From positions 71,586,993 to 71,650,992 of the forward strand of contig OX104115.1 of assembly GCA_944474755.1 (NCBI GenBank): a stretch of 64,000 bases of DNA, written 5' to 3'. The stretch comes from Limnoperna fortunei. Taxonomy: Eukaryota > Mollusca > Bivalvia > Mytilida > Modiolidae. The notes below the pieces were generated by a model. That model was not told the origin of the DNA. It searched no databases and was given only the letters and a program-made list of their open reading frames with translations. Numbering within the stretch: the first letter of the stretch is position 1; every line of letters begins with the position of its first letter. This document shows positions 13,401 through 28,400 of the stretch, in pieces. The position numbers were made by a program, and so were the translations under genes.

Positions 13401-16400
13401 CTGGGTACTCTGGCTTCCTCCCCTAATAGAAACTGGACATCAATATATAGCAGAAAAAATGTTGAAAGTGGCATTAAACATCATTCAAACAAACATCTAA
13501 ATTACCTGCTCTTGATTAACGATTGAGTAGTCATTCTTGGTAAGTTTTTTTATAAAATTTCACTACTTGTGGATTTGTTGTGGTCACAAAAATTGTTTGG
13601 GTGTAGTAAAAATGTTGGTTCAAGGTTCATTTAAATCCTATGTGTCATTGTATTTGGTGTTGAAATAAGAGGAACAAATTAAAATGCAACATATGCTTTA
13701 TACATATGGTAGAGAAATACCTACCAAAACAGGACATAACTCTCATATACTTTAGCAGTCTAATTAAAATTAAATCTTTCACTTGATCCCCCGTTTCTGC
13801 TGCATTGCAAGCTGCAAAATAGCAAAAAGGGGGAGCAAGTGAAAGATTTAATTTTAAGTAGATTGAGACTTAAGCACAGACAGAATATGGGTAAGAATGT
13901 TCCGTTAGGAGGCTTGTTGAACATATATGATCTTAATTGTCAACATCAAGAAAATTATACTTATACTTTATACTGTATATACCAATCACAGTTAGGTAGC
14001 AAAACCTATGCAATTTTAAAACCAGATAAGCAATTTTTCAGCCTCTGGTTGCAAAAAAATGTAAGAAATATAGGTTCATGTTAGCCTTGGGTTGTATAAA
14101 GGATCAAAACTTTGAACAAAAATTTATACAGATTTTTCAGGGATCAGTTATTTGTGTTGTGATCAGTTCAGATTTGATCAATTTTCATTTATGTGTATTT
14201 TAAATTGTTCCAAGAAATGTTATTTTACTGTTTTACAATTTCCATTAGTTAACCTTTACAAAATATTAAGTATGGAAGCATCAGAAATTCAGAATGGTAA
14301 AGTCTGCTTATTGTTCATATTTTTGTTTTATCACTTTTATTTTGAATTTTTATTAAAAAATTAAATATGTATGTTTTTAAATAATTAATGCTTTAGGCTC
14401 TGAGTAAATATACACTATAAACTTGTATAATGAATGTACATTTGCTAGATTATATTTTACTTTTTTACAGCAGTACATGTATATATATATATAACCTAAT
14501 ACTTAAACCATCTAATTATACCCCGCTTCTTCAAGCAGGGGTATACTTTTTTACCCTTGTCCATCCGTCGGTCCTCATACGTATGTCAGTTACAGTCGGT
14601 CACAGTTTTCTAAGCAACTGAAGGATGCAGAAAGAATGATATTTTGTATATTGCTGTATCCTATAGGGCCATATGGTGTATAGCGATTTTATGCTCCTTG
14701 GTTATTTACTTCCTGTTTACTTAATACTTTTTGTGAAAGCAGGGGTATCACTAGTGAGCATTAGATTTATTTCTATTCTTCATCATAGGGTCAATAAATG
14801 TCTCTCTATACCAACCCAAACTTGGGATATTTCTTTATTATTAAACTACAATTGTTAACTTAGCAAGTGATTTTTTTATTACAAATTTTCATGCAATTAT
14901 TGATCTTTATTACATAAAAATATTTCAGATTACAGTTAAACAATTGAGGTTCCCTGTCACAATATTGTCTTTAATATATTCCTGTATAATCACTGGTTAT
15001 ATGTTAAAATTTTGTTTATTTATTTAAAAGAAGCAACCTTCTAATACACTCAACCCTCTTTTTTCTAATTCTGTGAGAGACATGTTTATTTATATGGTAT
15101 ATTGGTACAAAGAATGATATATTGGTACTTATATTGAAAGATTTATTCTTATTTCATTTAATATATGTTCTGTAATTATTTCTGCAATATTGTTTTCCTT
15201 TGCAGTGGATCAAAAAAGGGAAAAGGCAAGAACATTTAGGAAGAAAAGATTTGAAAGGTAGTTTTTGTTGGTCTTCATGGTTCTGATTAATTTTCGATTG
15301 ATTTAAGACATTAAATAATGGCTTGTGTATTTTTTCCTTACATACACACCACAAAAAGTAGTAAACAATATCACTAGTTACCTTCTTTTTTATATTTAAG
15401 ATGGTGCAAATATTATAATATTATTTTTCATACATGATTCACAAGGATTGCCAGTTATCCTACGAAAGGTTGGGGTTTTCTCTGGGTACTCCAGCTTCCT
15501 CCCCCAATAAAAACTGAACGCCATGATATAGCTGAAAAATTGCTGAAAGTGGTGTTAAAATTCATTCAAACAAACAAACATACATATCTAATTTATTACA
15601 GTTTACAGTAAACTGATTTAACCAGCTGTAATATCAAATAAGCTTTTAAAACAACCAGTATATGTTAATTAATTGGTGCCAATTAAACAGCTTAACATTT
15701 TGTATTTGCTTAGATATTTGTCATGTTTCTTTTGATGATTACTCTTTCAAGGGACTTTTTTTTCAATTCAAAACTTAAACGTAGAGAAAAACTTTTTTCC
15801 ACAGGGCCAAAGAAACTTCATCAAAGATATGGTTGAGTAAACATGGATTGGTAGCAAAGAAATTGACAATATTAGATGCTCTTGCACCGACATTTATACC
15901 CAGGAGAGCTAAATATGTGCCAATACTGGACCGACATGTATTATCTAAAGTTTTTGATGAGGTAAGTATTTTGTATGTACATGTTGTATTCAATTAGGGA
16001 TAATCCAGAAATGTTTGGGGTGGTAGTGTTTTCATTCTACATAAATGTGCACAATTTACTCTATATCACCTCTAGGGTGTTAGTTAACTTTGTACAAGAA
16101 AACAAATGACATTAACTATGAATGATATTTTATTTATGAATTAAGAAATAAATTATTGCGAGCAGGATCTATGCAAATTAAAACATGGTCAGACCTTACC
16201 GGTATATTTGTCAATATTTTATACCGAGCGATAGCAAGGTATTATTGAACCTTTCTAATCCTGTGGCCCAAATTATTGTAATAATAAAATATAATAAATG
16301 TATTTTTGGTCTACATCAGAAAAATTGTTTATTTCAGATTTTACCAATGGCCCATGTGTCGAGTAGGAAGCCTCATATGACTTTAATTAACCCTACAGCT

Positions 16401-19400
16401 GTAGATTTACCAGCTTATGAAAAAAGAGTAACCAAAGCTATCAAATCATTTCAGAAGTATGTTTACACTCAGTTGTATATTTAAGAATTAATTTTAATAG
16501 CTTCAATACTTTTTTTAAATTTTTATTTTAAACTATTGACATGTACATATTTAGGTTAATGTTTGATAAAAATTCTTTTCTTTTTAAGTAGCTTTGTGTT
16601 AATATTTATCATCACTTATATTCAGTTAGAAATGTAAACATTTTAATATTGTATTCCTCTATAATACAACTTGGTTGGTTATCCTTGTTTTCTGTTTGGT
16701 TTTTTTTTTTTTTGTTGTGATTGTTTTTTCATTTTTTGTTGATGTTTTTTTTTTCATTTGTACTTAATTGTATTATTTATATTTTAGACGACTTAACAAA
16801 ATTGTTTGGGATGCCCTTCCAGTGGATGAACGTAAAAAGTAAGTTTATATATGTACTTTTTTGACAAAACAAAGAGCTGCAGATCGGATAATTAACATTG
16901 CTCAAGATGTGCTTTGTGTACAAAACATGAACAGATTCAGACTTTCTTTGTAAATTGCAATACATGGATTGCAGTTACTCAAACATTATGTTTTGCATCA
17001 GCTCAATGTCCAGCAAGCAGTATTTCAGCTATATTCAGGACGAGAACAAGTTAACAATCAATAAATCAGTGGTGTAAAGAGATATGGAACACCATTTTGA
17101 CTGCGGCAAGAAATGCATGGAGTATTTGGTAGGGAAGAAAAATTTTGCCGTTTGTAGCAGCTACAATGAGCCTACTCTTTTTCACATTCTACAAAAGGGG
17201 TCTTGATCATGCTAGGAGCGTGGCATTCTCCAACCACATTACCTACTATGGTCTGCTAGCCGGCTTTCTCTATTATGACCTGACAGCCCCCAACAAGACG
17301 GCCTCCCCTACTTCCCTATCTGCCACATGGGGACACACTGGGCAGCCATGTTGGAACTCTCCAATTATAGTCCCAAAACATTAAGTTTGAGAGCCATAAT
17401 TGTTACATTATAGAAAATAGAAGAAGACCTGCTTAAAATTTAAGGCATAAAATATGATATGAAACTTTAATCAATTCGCTAGATACATTCCATAAGAAAT
17501 GATTTATTTGTTCTTACTTATTATTAAATAATTTTTTTAGGTTTGATTCCGACAAACCTGTTCAGTTTGAAGAAAACCGTAATGAAATTCTAGATATACT
17601 GGACAATGCTGGATGGCCAATTAAAGAAAATGATATAATCTTGCTAGAAGAGGAAATTGCTAGGGCAAATAATTTCCTACAGCAATCGCGAGATCTCCGA
17701 CGGGCTTCAGATCCCAGACGTAAGGACAGCTATGATAATTTGTTGGAAAGAGTGATGGATATGGATGATAAAAAGTCATCATCCAGCTCAAGTTCAAGCG
17801 ACAGTGAGAGTGATGACAGCAAAAGTGTCCACAGTGATAAAGGCAACAAGAGTACAAGAAGTGACAAAAGTGACAAGGATGTCAAGGATGACAAAAGTGA
17901 CAAAGACGAGAAAAGTGACAGAGGTGACAGGAGTGTCAGAAGTGACAGGAGTAAGGATAGGAAAGAGGATGACGATCTAAATGTTTATGACGATAAAGCA
18001 AGCATAGCTTCCAGTTTAACAGATAAAAGTACACATGACTTTTTCGAGGTCAGTTGAAGTAGCAGTCACAAAAGCATGGCATGATGTTAAAATTCTGGCA
18101 AATGTCTTAGTAAATGAACATTATTTTAGTTGACTGCAAAGACTGATAGATATATAATTATGTTGGCATATGCATGAATACACAGGCCAGCTTAGAAAGA
18201 TTTCATGGCATTCTGTATAAAAATAACTCTGTAGATTAACAGCATGTTGTAGAAGCATTTAATAGTTCAATATTTTATGAGAATTTTATAGTGTTTACAT
18301 TTATTGTGCCTAAATTTAATAAAAAAATTATCAAAGTACTTATCAGTATTAGAAAAATCAATTTATTCAACTTTTAGATTTTTAGTCATTTTATCTGTGA
18401 TATGAAGTTCCTATTGTATGTCGTAATGTTGTGATTGTATGGTATTGTAGACAAAAAAATATCATATGTGTTTTTAACTAAACCTTCTACTATATGAAAA
18501 ATCAATGTTTTAGAATTCATGTTTTAATATTTTTATAAGGGTAGGTAATTTATAGTTTAAGATACACTTTATACTTAACACAATTTTTTTTAAGTTCTTT
18601 ATATATATTACTGTCTACAGTGTGTTATCTGTTTTATTTATATTTGTAAAAAGAAAAATTTATTTTACTTGAAATGTAGAAAAGCACCCTAATACTGTTT
18701 AAAATAGGAGTGAAGTGACCTATGTCTTATAACAGAATTTGTTATGATTTTTTACTTGAATGAAAGAAGAGAAAAGTATGATATACTATTTTTTTATTCT
18801 TCAATGAATTGCTGATTTCTGGTAGAGATGACCCAGTACAGAGGATGTTACATGCAAACATCTGTACTCATTGTGTCATCCAATCAAAACACATGAAACA
18901 AGAGCAATTTTATAGTTACATTACAACATCCTTGTTTTAGTCATTCTGATTGGATATTGGAGTAGGCTAGAATAAAAATAAATTCTTTGCTTTATTAATT
19001 GTTTTTTTCATAGTAATAGTTTTCTCATCAGATGTTGCTATATATCATGAAGTAAGAATGTAAATAATCTCATTACATGTATTAACATTGTTTCTCTAAT
19101 GAGATGTAGTATAGTTCATTGTAGAAACTAGTCAGTGTATCAGTATTATTATGTATACATTCTTGGGGGTTTTATGGAAAACAAGGCGCATTTATACCAT
19201 ATTTAAATTTAGTGTACTACGGTGCCGACGCACATTGACATAATTCAGTATCACTGATTACACAATTTTATACAATTTTTTTATACTGAGACATCTGATA
19301 GACAGATGCTTGTTACAAAATACAAAATACTTCCAAAATTGCAGCAGTTGCCTGAAAACATTTTTTTCAAAATCAATTCTATTTTTTTATGCAATGAATT

Positions 19401-22400
19401 TGACAAGTAGATCAATATGGTGTTTTTTACTTATAATGGTATACCACTTTAAGGTAGACTCTGACACAAAAGTAGCCATTATACAAGAAATAAGTAACAA
19501 TCTTCAAATACATTGTGTAAACACAGACACATATATTTTGGTTGAAAAAGGCATGTGCCGTGGGAAAATAGTTAAAGTTCACCTTAACCAAAGGATAGCC
19601 GTTGGCTACCGATATAGAATATTACTTATAATTGTGTACTCCTTTTGCTAATTGCATAATATATTTCTGCTATTTTTATGAGTGCTTGAAATGCTGATAC
19701 ATGTTTTTTTTTGTTTCAGTATTTTTTTTTATTTTTAGTATTCCTTTTTTTTTTGGGGAAAATGGCTGTTACCATTTCAACATATGATGTGTCAAACAAT
19801 ACTTTTTGCTCTTTGTATACACAAGTCAATTATCCACATTTGCTATGTTGCTTTCAGTAAGATAAATAAAATGAACAAATACTGATTTTATTTTTGGATT
19901 TATTAACAACCCTTCATTAGATGTGTTCTCTTGTAAAAGCAACAAGATAACTTGGAAAAAGTTTTCAGGTTTTTTTTTAACATTTGAATTACTTGTGCCA
20001 ACAGTTACATTTGTGTATTTTGGTGGAGGTTTTTATAATGTTTTATTAGGGTCAACACTTGTTATAAAGTTTTGCCTTTCAAGATTTTACTGGATTTTGC
20101 TTTGAGATGTAATGAGGTTTTCATGTCTGTGTATGCAATTGTAAATGATTGTTACTTTTTAAGACTATCTGTGGGTTTTTTAATATTTATTTTTTAAGTT
20201 TGATATATTCTCAAAAATAAAAGTTAAATTCAATTTAAATCACCAAAACAAAAAAAAACTAAAAGATTTCAAAAATTATACCTCATATCTTTAGTTCATG
20301 TAAATAGAGCTGCTGCTGTTTTAAGTGTTGCTAAAAATAGTTCATTTAGATAAATTATAAATATACAAATCTAATGTAAATGAACAATTGTAAACAAAAT
20401 GAATTTGCCAATAACATGTATTTGAGTTCTGCAATATATAGACCAGCCATCATTTTCACAAAATCAATCAAAAGTGTTTAAAGATCAACAGGAAATGAAT
20501 TGTACTTTCAATGTATTTTACACTTACGACTTTTTGTGAAAAACACTGCTGAACTTAGTTAAGTGTTTGATGTTACAAGGTACCCATTGAAATTAATTAA
20601 GTGTATTTCTAATTAGAAACATTCCTATTGTTTATTCTCTATTGTAATACAATGTATGAATTAGTAACAATGGCCCACTTCATTATATGTATAGCATGTT
20701 GTTATTTCTGCCTTGAAAGATATAGTTATGTTGCTCAAGATGTAGAAAGTTCTGTAAAAATAAAAATGAAAAAAATAGCTTGTGTTAGCTTTGTTGGTTT
20801 GCATGCATAGCATGGCAGTATACAATTGAATATATATAACTTTATAGCAATATTTGAATGGCAAGATATGCAATAGTTATTAATTCCATATGTTTATTTT
20901 CAAGAACGAACTCACCCTCGTCTTTGATTTTGATTAACAATTCAGTTAACAACTGCTGAAAAACACCTCAGTTTGAGAAATTTGTTTCCTCTGTATTACA
21001 TCAAAAGACTGTTTTTGTACATTTCTTTCTTTTTCAGTTAAAGAGGTCAAAAATGTGGCATGGTGTTGTCTAATTCAATATGATTTTTTTAACTAGACTG
21101 AAAATAAAGGTGTAATTCAATAGCAGTCAGGGCTAATTTAGAACAATAAATGTTTAGGTTGTATATTTCATTTGAGATAAGTAGGGTCATGTTAATCTTA
21201 GTAGTTCTAACTTACTGAGGCTAATAGCAAGTTAGGATACCTTTAATTATAGTGGTATGCTGTGAGGAGGCAATGGTCGATTTTCGCCAGTCATCTATTT
21301 CAAGGAAATCAGATCAAGGGAGTAACATTTTGTTTGTTGAAATTATCGCTAAATATTTTTGTATGTAATAATGGAGTTGTCTACAGTCATCACAGAACAT
21401 TAGCACACCACTGAAGCCAAAATGTCCCTAACTCAAATTTTGTATTTATGGATGGAGATGTCTACTGTTACCAATCAACTGTCTTTGATACGACCATGCA
21501 TGTTGACTGGTGAAATGTTATAGCATTGCAGGTCAAATCAAACGGATACCCAGATAAAGAACCTATATCTTATTTTGAGCCCATGTCCCATTATAGTTCA
21601 GGTCCTATTTCACCTTATTATTAGGTGGTGCCATATTTTTGTTCGTTTGTTAATTAGTCTGAGAATTCTCTGTCGTCCAACGCTTGTTTAGACTTTGATA
21701 GTAGCGTGGGACGGCAGAGGATTCCCTGACTATTTGTTAATCATTCTTGAACATTTTTGGTACTTGCATAAACAAGAAGAGCAAGCTGTCTGTCTGTTGA
21801 AAAAAAAACTGTCTGGTTACTCTTATTTTAAAGAAAACTTAGACATGAATAGACTTTAATTCAATTTGTCCCTCTCAACTTTCCCATTTTCTTTGGACTG
21901 AGGGCATACTAAGTTTATTCAAGCAGGAATGAGGACATTTCATTGTTCTCTGTAATAAAGAACTACATTTCTTTTTAACTTCTAAGTTCACGGGTAACAG
22001 TGACTACGTTACAGTTTTGGAAGTTAGTTTCCCCAGTTACCATGAGTACCATGCATTACATATATTTTATATAATGACGATATAGTGCTATTTACATGTT
22101 GCTCTTGAAGTAATTTTATTTCCGGTACTGATGCGGATTCCAGGCGAGACATTTATCTGTGTCTATTATTATTAATGGTTGGTTTATATTTTGCTTTGTC
22201 TTTTAATTTTATGTGTTTTTTATACACGTATATTACAATGAAAAATCGACTATTTGTAAGTAGGATTAAGCGTCGAACTTAATAATTTCTCGATCCTTGA
22301 AATGGTTTTCATTTGCATGAATTTAGATAGCAGATTTTGGATAATGTCTTTAAATTATGTTGTGGAAAATATTGCGTTTTGTTGCAGTTTTCACAATTGA

Positions 22401-25400
22401 TGATTCGCTGTTGATGTTATTTTTAAAATGTTAATAAACATTCATCGTAAGTCAATATCACAGCGTCATGACGTCAAAATGTTTGACTCGAAGGTATCAG
22501 ATAGTTACGTTGGTTCTTTTGACTCCAATCTCATTAGAAAACCGATTTTAAGCCAGTAAATCTCTTGAAATGAAACACCATAAACATTTTTTTTTAATTT
22601 CGTCATATGGGCCTCGGTAGCTAATTGATTCAAGTAAAGTTAGTCATCTACTGTTCAGCATGTGCCGTCAACGCTGATGTTGCGGGTTCGAGCCTTACTC
22701 CGTGCATGGCCTTACCCTTATAAAAACTAGACGCCATGATATAGGTAATAGTTGCTATAAATTGCTTTCAGATTAAAAAGAAACATAATATCATCATATC
22801 ACAAAGAAGAAAAATATACTCAGTTTTTAAGAGCTTAAGATCTTGGTCCATTAGTTTATTAGGGCTCAGACCCTCCCTTCTTTGTTTGTCTATTCCCTGT
22901 AATGAATATATGACTAGGTGATATGTCCTTTATCTGATATGTCCCCAATCGGTTCTTCCTGAAACACGGCTGAAGAAATTTGCGAACACTTCCTTTTTTC
23001 TTATCATGAAGACAAAATGGTTTGTCGATCATCACCTTTTTACTGGTTACCTGGTTTCTTTTTCTTATGTCATAAAATTAATCTTTTAATTTTGTTCTCC
23101 TCAATAGACATTTCACCTGCATTTTTGAAAAATTTCTTTATATTTACTACCTTCGTTAGATTTCACTGCCAAGACGTAAGTGTGTTTTTTCTAAATAAAG
23201 AAAATTTTAGTCAAGTGGTAGATATAATCCTGTATCGTTGTACGGTAGTCAATTAGCTGTGAACAAATTTCATTTATTTATATTGCTCTTAAATGTGTTT
23301 TAATAACACATATTTTAATACACGTACCAATACGCAATGCTCACTACAATAGTGGACTGTTTTGGTATGTATTATCTATATGTGAAAATTATAGGCCTAT
23401 AGTACAGGGTTCAAAAGTTGCTATCGTCATGGTGTACCGCTAGCTGCATATGTTTACACAGGTAAATCGCTTAGGCTTTCTATAATTACTATCTTTCCAT
23501 TCTTCAGTCTATCGTTGAAAAATTGAAGTATACCATGTATTCAATATGTTGGTAAGTCCTAGATTTTCGTTCTTGAGATTTATGAGGGTCCCTCGTTTAC
23601 GAATGTCTTTAATATGCGTCCCACGCTCTCATCCAGTCTTACAAAAGCGCTGGACGGCAGAGGATTCTCGGACTATTGTGCATGACGCAAATTAGAAAGT
23701 TGTTTCTTCTTGCTAGTTTCATTTTCAGTAAGGTGCATTCATGGACTCTTGAATCCATCCTCACATGTCAGTGTTTCTGTGTCCACGTGGAGTCTTACAG
23801 TGGACAGAGAAACGTTGACTTGTGAGGATGTTTTAAATCATGAACCTATAATTAGTTATACTAGTCCCAGCTTAATTGTATGCAATTTTAATTACAAGCA
23901 GTACATCTGCTATTTTAATTCTCTCTCAAAAATATGTGGTATGTTGAGATCTATTGATAGTTCTTTCATCCAAGGTAAATACCTCCAAGTTTTGTGATAC
24001 ACCTCTTTAATTTCAATTTTATCTTCTTTATTTTGTAGTCTTGATTTTCCGTCTGTTTATTAGTTAGTGTCTGTTTTAGTATAAAACAGAGAAGAAAACG
24101 TTTAAAACAACCCAGTCAAAACATTCGATTATGTACACTATTCACATATGTTTTTCTCCGTTGTCGTCAAAACGGGGATGCGTTGGGTTAGATCGCACCC
24201 CGTTTTTTTTTAAGTATTGTTACGTTAACGAAAATCAATCTGTTTAATATTTAGGAAACTAGTTTAAGTAATTTATTTATGAAATATAAAACTTATCAAA
24301 CAGTTCAGAAATTGCTAGAAGTGCTGACTTAGAACAGCTGCCATACTCTTTAAATTTTAAAACTTATTACTCTTCTGTCACAATCCTTCGCCCTATCCCA
24401 ACCCACTCTCCGTAGTCCCGACAATCATGCATAAAACCCCGCCAAAAATACTTTCATGATCTTCGTTGTTATCCCCCCTGGAAAGAAAAGACAACTCCTG
24501 AATTGAACCACCTGTTGTCAAGACGATGCATAAACATTTTCATTGTTAATGCTGTTTGATCTCAATTTAAATTATAAAATACCGTGTCGACCTATAACTT
24601 ATATTGAAAAATCAATATTCAATTACCCAACTTTCATTCTACCACAATGTAATTCCATTCATTTGCTTTAACCGAAGCAGAAGAAATGAGATGTGATTTT
24701 ACAATTGAAAGGTACGGAATATTTTAACATCAGTTGCTCTTAAGCTTTCTATAACTTTCATCTCTGTAAATCGCCTGCGATATAGCTTAAGTTATCTGAA
24801 GGCTAATGTCACAGCTTCTGGAATCTGGTATACAATTTTATTGTATGTTTCACCTGTGTATAGCTCGTCTTTAACTACAATCTCTGTGTTTGATGTTAAT
24901 ATATTATGTCACATATGTTGCCCCTTGCGGGCCCTAACTGTTTATGTATTATTATGTTATATAACTCTGTAAGTTTTTCAATATAAACATGTCTTTTACA
25001 CGTTACATGATTTATGGAGGCTTCATTGGTTGTGTTATTTGTAGGTTCCTAAAGTTTGCATTTACATTTTTAGCCAGAATATCATTTTGTTATTATTTGA
25101 CATTAGTGAAATTTTGTTGTCAGGCAATAATAAAACATGAAAATATGTAATAAAAATGTAAAAAGGAAGCAACTGATAGCTATTTCAATTATTCAGTGGC
25201 TAAAACACTCGTCTGTTAGCACAAAAATGCTACAACATTTTGAAAGTAAACCTTTTTCTTGAAAATGACATATACAATTATGGCCTTCTTTAGAGGTATA
25301 CATCCAGAATTGTCAACCTGCTTAAGTTGTCTTTACTGAAGCCTAATGACCTGGGACAACACACCGAAGCAAAAACAAACCTGGATGTCCACCAATTAAA

Positions 25401-28400
25401 GAGGCTTAATTTTTTTTTATTATACTGAGAAATTCAATTCAGACAAAATTATAGGCCAAACAGCATTATTTCTCATAACTCTGTGTTTTAAAAAAAATAT
25501 AAAATGATTGAATTTTTAGAAGTTTAGGAACAAGTAAATTGCCCATAATAATTATCACTTGACCTACTGATACATTAACAAGTCGTTAACACCTTTGCAG
25601 CACTGTCAGATCCTGATACGTAAAGTTCACAGCAAGATCCATTATTACAATACCATAAAAAAGATGGAAATGCAGGAGAAATTGGAGAAATTTCATCTTA
25701 AAAATCACTACAAAGATTTCATTCTCCAGTATTACAATGAAATTAACCAAAATGGGGGTGATGCTGGAAAGGCCTTGAAATTTAAATCTGAGTCATCTGG
25801 GGTAAGTCTGTTGTATTGATTTTTAATGATCTTTGTCTTAAATTGTCTTATGTCATGTTGTGGCTAAAAATGGATTTATTTTAAACAGCTGTAAAATGAA
25901 AAGTAATTTATAGGACAGAATGAGTTGTCAGAGAGTGAATTATTTTCTTTCAGGTTTGCTTTTTTCATAGCACACATCTTTTTATCTCTTTTCTCTCTCC
26001 TAGCACACATCTTTGTTTGTGTTTTACTAATAATCAAATCTTTAATTGTGTATTCGTATCCATGCATTAATATTAAAAATGTTCAAAAGCAGATTTTACA
26101 CAGGTCTAACTGTTTACAATTCTAAATGTCAAATAATTTGGCATTTACAATAAAATGCTTTGATGAGATCAAATTATTTGTATTAACTTGTGGATTTATT
26201 AGACTTGACCATTTTGAAATATACAAATTTGTAGGCTAAATTGATATCATTTAGTCTTGTAATGTTGAATGTCAAAATGTTCCATGTAATATTTGTTCCC
26301 CATTTGAACCTCAATTTTTAAAGCCAAACATACATAAATACATCAAATGTTTTTTAAATTATTCATATGAATATAGGATATTTTCATTTCAAGAAATGAA
26401 ACTAAACATTTAAAATCCATTATTGATATCTGTGGATTTTATTTATGCAGAGTCTAAGTCACGTTGTAAAAGGTCAGTCTGACAAGATGGAGAAGATACA
26501 GTTTAACCCAGCCATAATAAGGAAAGTTTTAGACACATTGAAAGGACAAAGTGTCATAGCTAGAAATGATAAGGATGGATTTTATTATCCTGGTAGGTGA
26601 TTTTTCTTCATTGATGAAATGAATGGGTTTAAACATGTAATGTAATTTTCAGCAATTTATCAGCTATTTCATGGAGGTTGAAAAAAAATGAATGTGAATG
26701 AAATGACCCATTAATATAATCATACGAATGATGAGTTAACTAACATCTGAGCAATTACAAGCTTTATTATAATGTGTACAAATGTAAAAATGTAGCATAT
26801 TTTTGAAATACTGCCATGTATCTAATTAAAATTAAATCTTTTAACCCCCCGCCCCCACTTTTTGTGGCAACTATACATAAAAAAAAGGGGGAGCCAGTGA
26901 ATGATTTAGTTTTAATTAGATTGTAGTTAGTTAATTTATTCATAAGCATGTTAATCTGTATGACCCATTTGAACCATCAAAAATGAATATTATTTTTAAA
27001 ACGAAATTAAAAGAACATTACATAGAATTCCACCATAACGAAAATTTCTTTAGACATCAATCTGACCATACATACAATAAAACAATCATTAAGCTAAACA
27101 GACAAATGAATAATTGATTATAATGTGGAGGCATTACATTGTATGTAGTGGGAAGAGATAATGAAATAATGATTGGCTAACGTTATCAGAATGAGATTAT
27201 AACAGGTCCTAATCAATATTATAGCTATGTTTATGATCAAGCAAGCTCGAGTGTTGTGCTTAAGTTGCACTTTTGTAACATGTGTTTGTATGAAAAAAAT
27301 ATTAAATTAATTATTTATAATTGGTACATCTAGATGCATAATTTTTATTAAGGTCACTTGATGGTTCTTGATTTCTTTGAATGTACTGATATATTAACGA
27401 CTTTATATGGAAACTGTATGCATGTATTTAAAAGAAAGAACTAATCTTAAAAACAGTTTAAAATTAACTTCTAATATATGAACCCAAACTTTTCAACAAT
27501 GTATAAAATTTACCTATTTACCATGTACATGTAATATGAAAATTTTGGAAATGACAATGTCTTTTGGTCACTTTTGTATACTAGTCGATATCTTATTACG
27601 TGCCTTTGTTACTAATTATAGATTCATCCATCAAATAATTTAACATGTTTAGGGAAATGAATAGCCTAATGGTTTTAGGCTGTTGTCAAGTTTGCTATAG
27701 AGATACATGTTTAATTTATGTCTTATTGGCTAGTTCCTTTGAAATCACAGCATAGTGTTGAAATGATTCATCATAAATGCATCTACTGATAAAGCTTGAT
27801 ACATATATTACTAAGGAAGGTTATTCTTATTTTCTTACCTATTTACCTTTATGGTACATTATGCTTTGGCATCTTTTACCACTACCATGATCTGTTTGCT
27901 GATTTCCTGAATTGTAATCGCCTGAATATAGCTGAAATATTGCTGCTCGGGCGTTAAACACCATTAATCAATCAATCAATCCTGAATTGTCTATCCTGTT
28001 TTCTTTAAGGCCTTTCTTTTAGCTGTTTTTTTTTTCTCTTTTTTTATAATGTGACTATTTTTTGTGTACCTGACTGTCTTACCATCAGCCGTCTACTATA
28101 TTACCTCTTTCATTATGTTGCATCTAAGGTCTAAGCTCTAATTTTAATATTCTTTATTCTAGGCAATACATTTAAATATTAAATAGGTTTAATGGTCATT
28201 ATTTTGTACTTTTATACACTACAGATTCATTTGTAGCTGATAGAATTATTGTTAAAAATCAAAACAGAAACATACCTCATTCATTTTAATTTGTGAATGT
28301 TGTACACTAGAATTAAATTTTTCCTTGTTTCTAACAGGTACTGTGGTAAGATGTCCAGATCCTAGACATGCTGTCATCAAATTTGAGCCTAAAGAAGAAA

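Larger units (their letters stand above)
18049..25600. other. 7.5-kb intron (or 3' UTR plus intergenic DNA)
   Basis: It has no recognisable coding sequence; open frames are under 115 codons and of random composition. It holds the repeats listed separately at 21655, 22609, 23616 and 23756. AT-rich sequence with an AATAAA-like signal near 20215 could serve a short isoform ending at 18057. Confidence 0.5.

Noticed and set aside
13282..13500. 72-codon frame resembling a small protein
   Set aside because: It lies wholly in the SINE with target duplications; sequence is tRNA-derived.
17145..17384. 79-codon frame starting MPFVAATMSLLFFTFYK
   Set aside because: It lies in repeat family B and the same sequence recurs at 56195 without a conserved frame.
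17660..17980. Frames on both strands within the Ser/Asp/Lys-rich exon
   Set aside because: Low-complexity codon repeats create them; the exon frame has conserved residues upstream.
19310..19651. 113-codon frame in the long intron
   Set aside because: Composition is random, there are no domain features and no supporting promoter or splice context.
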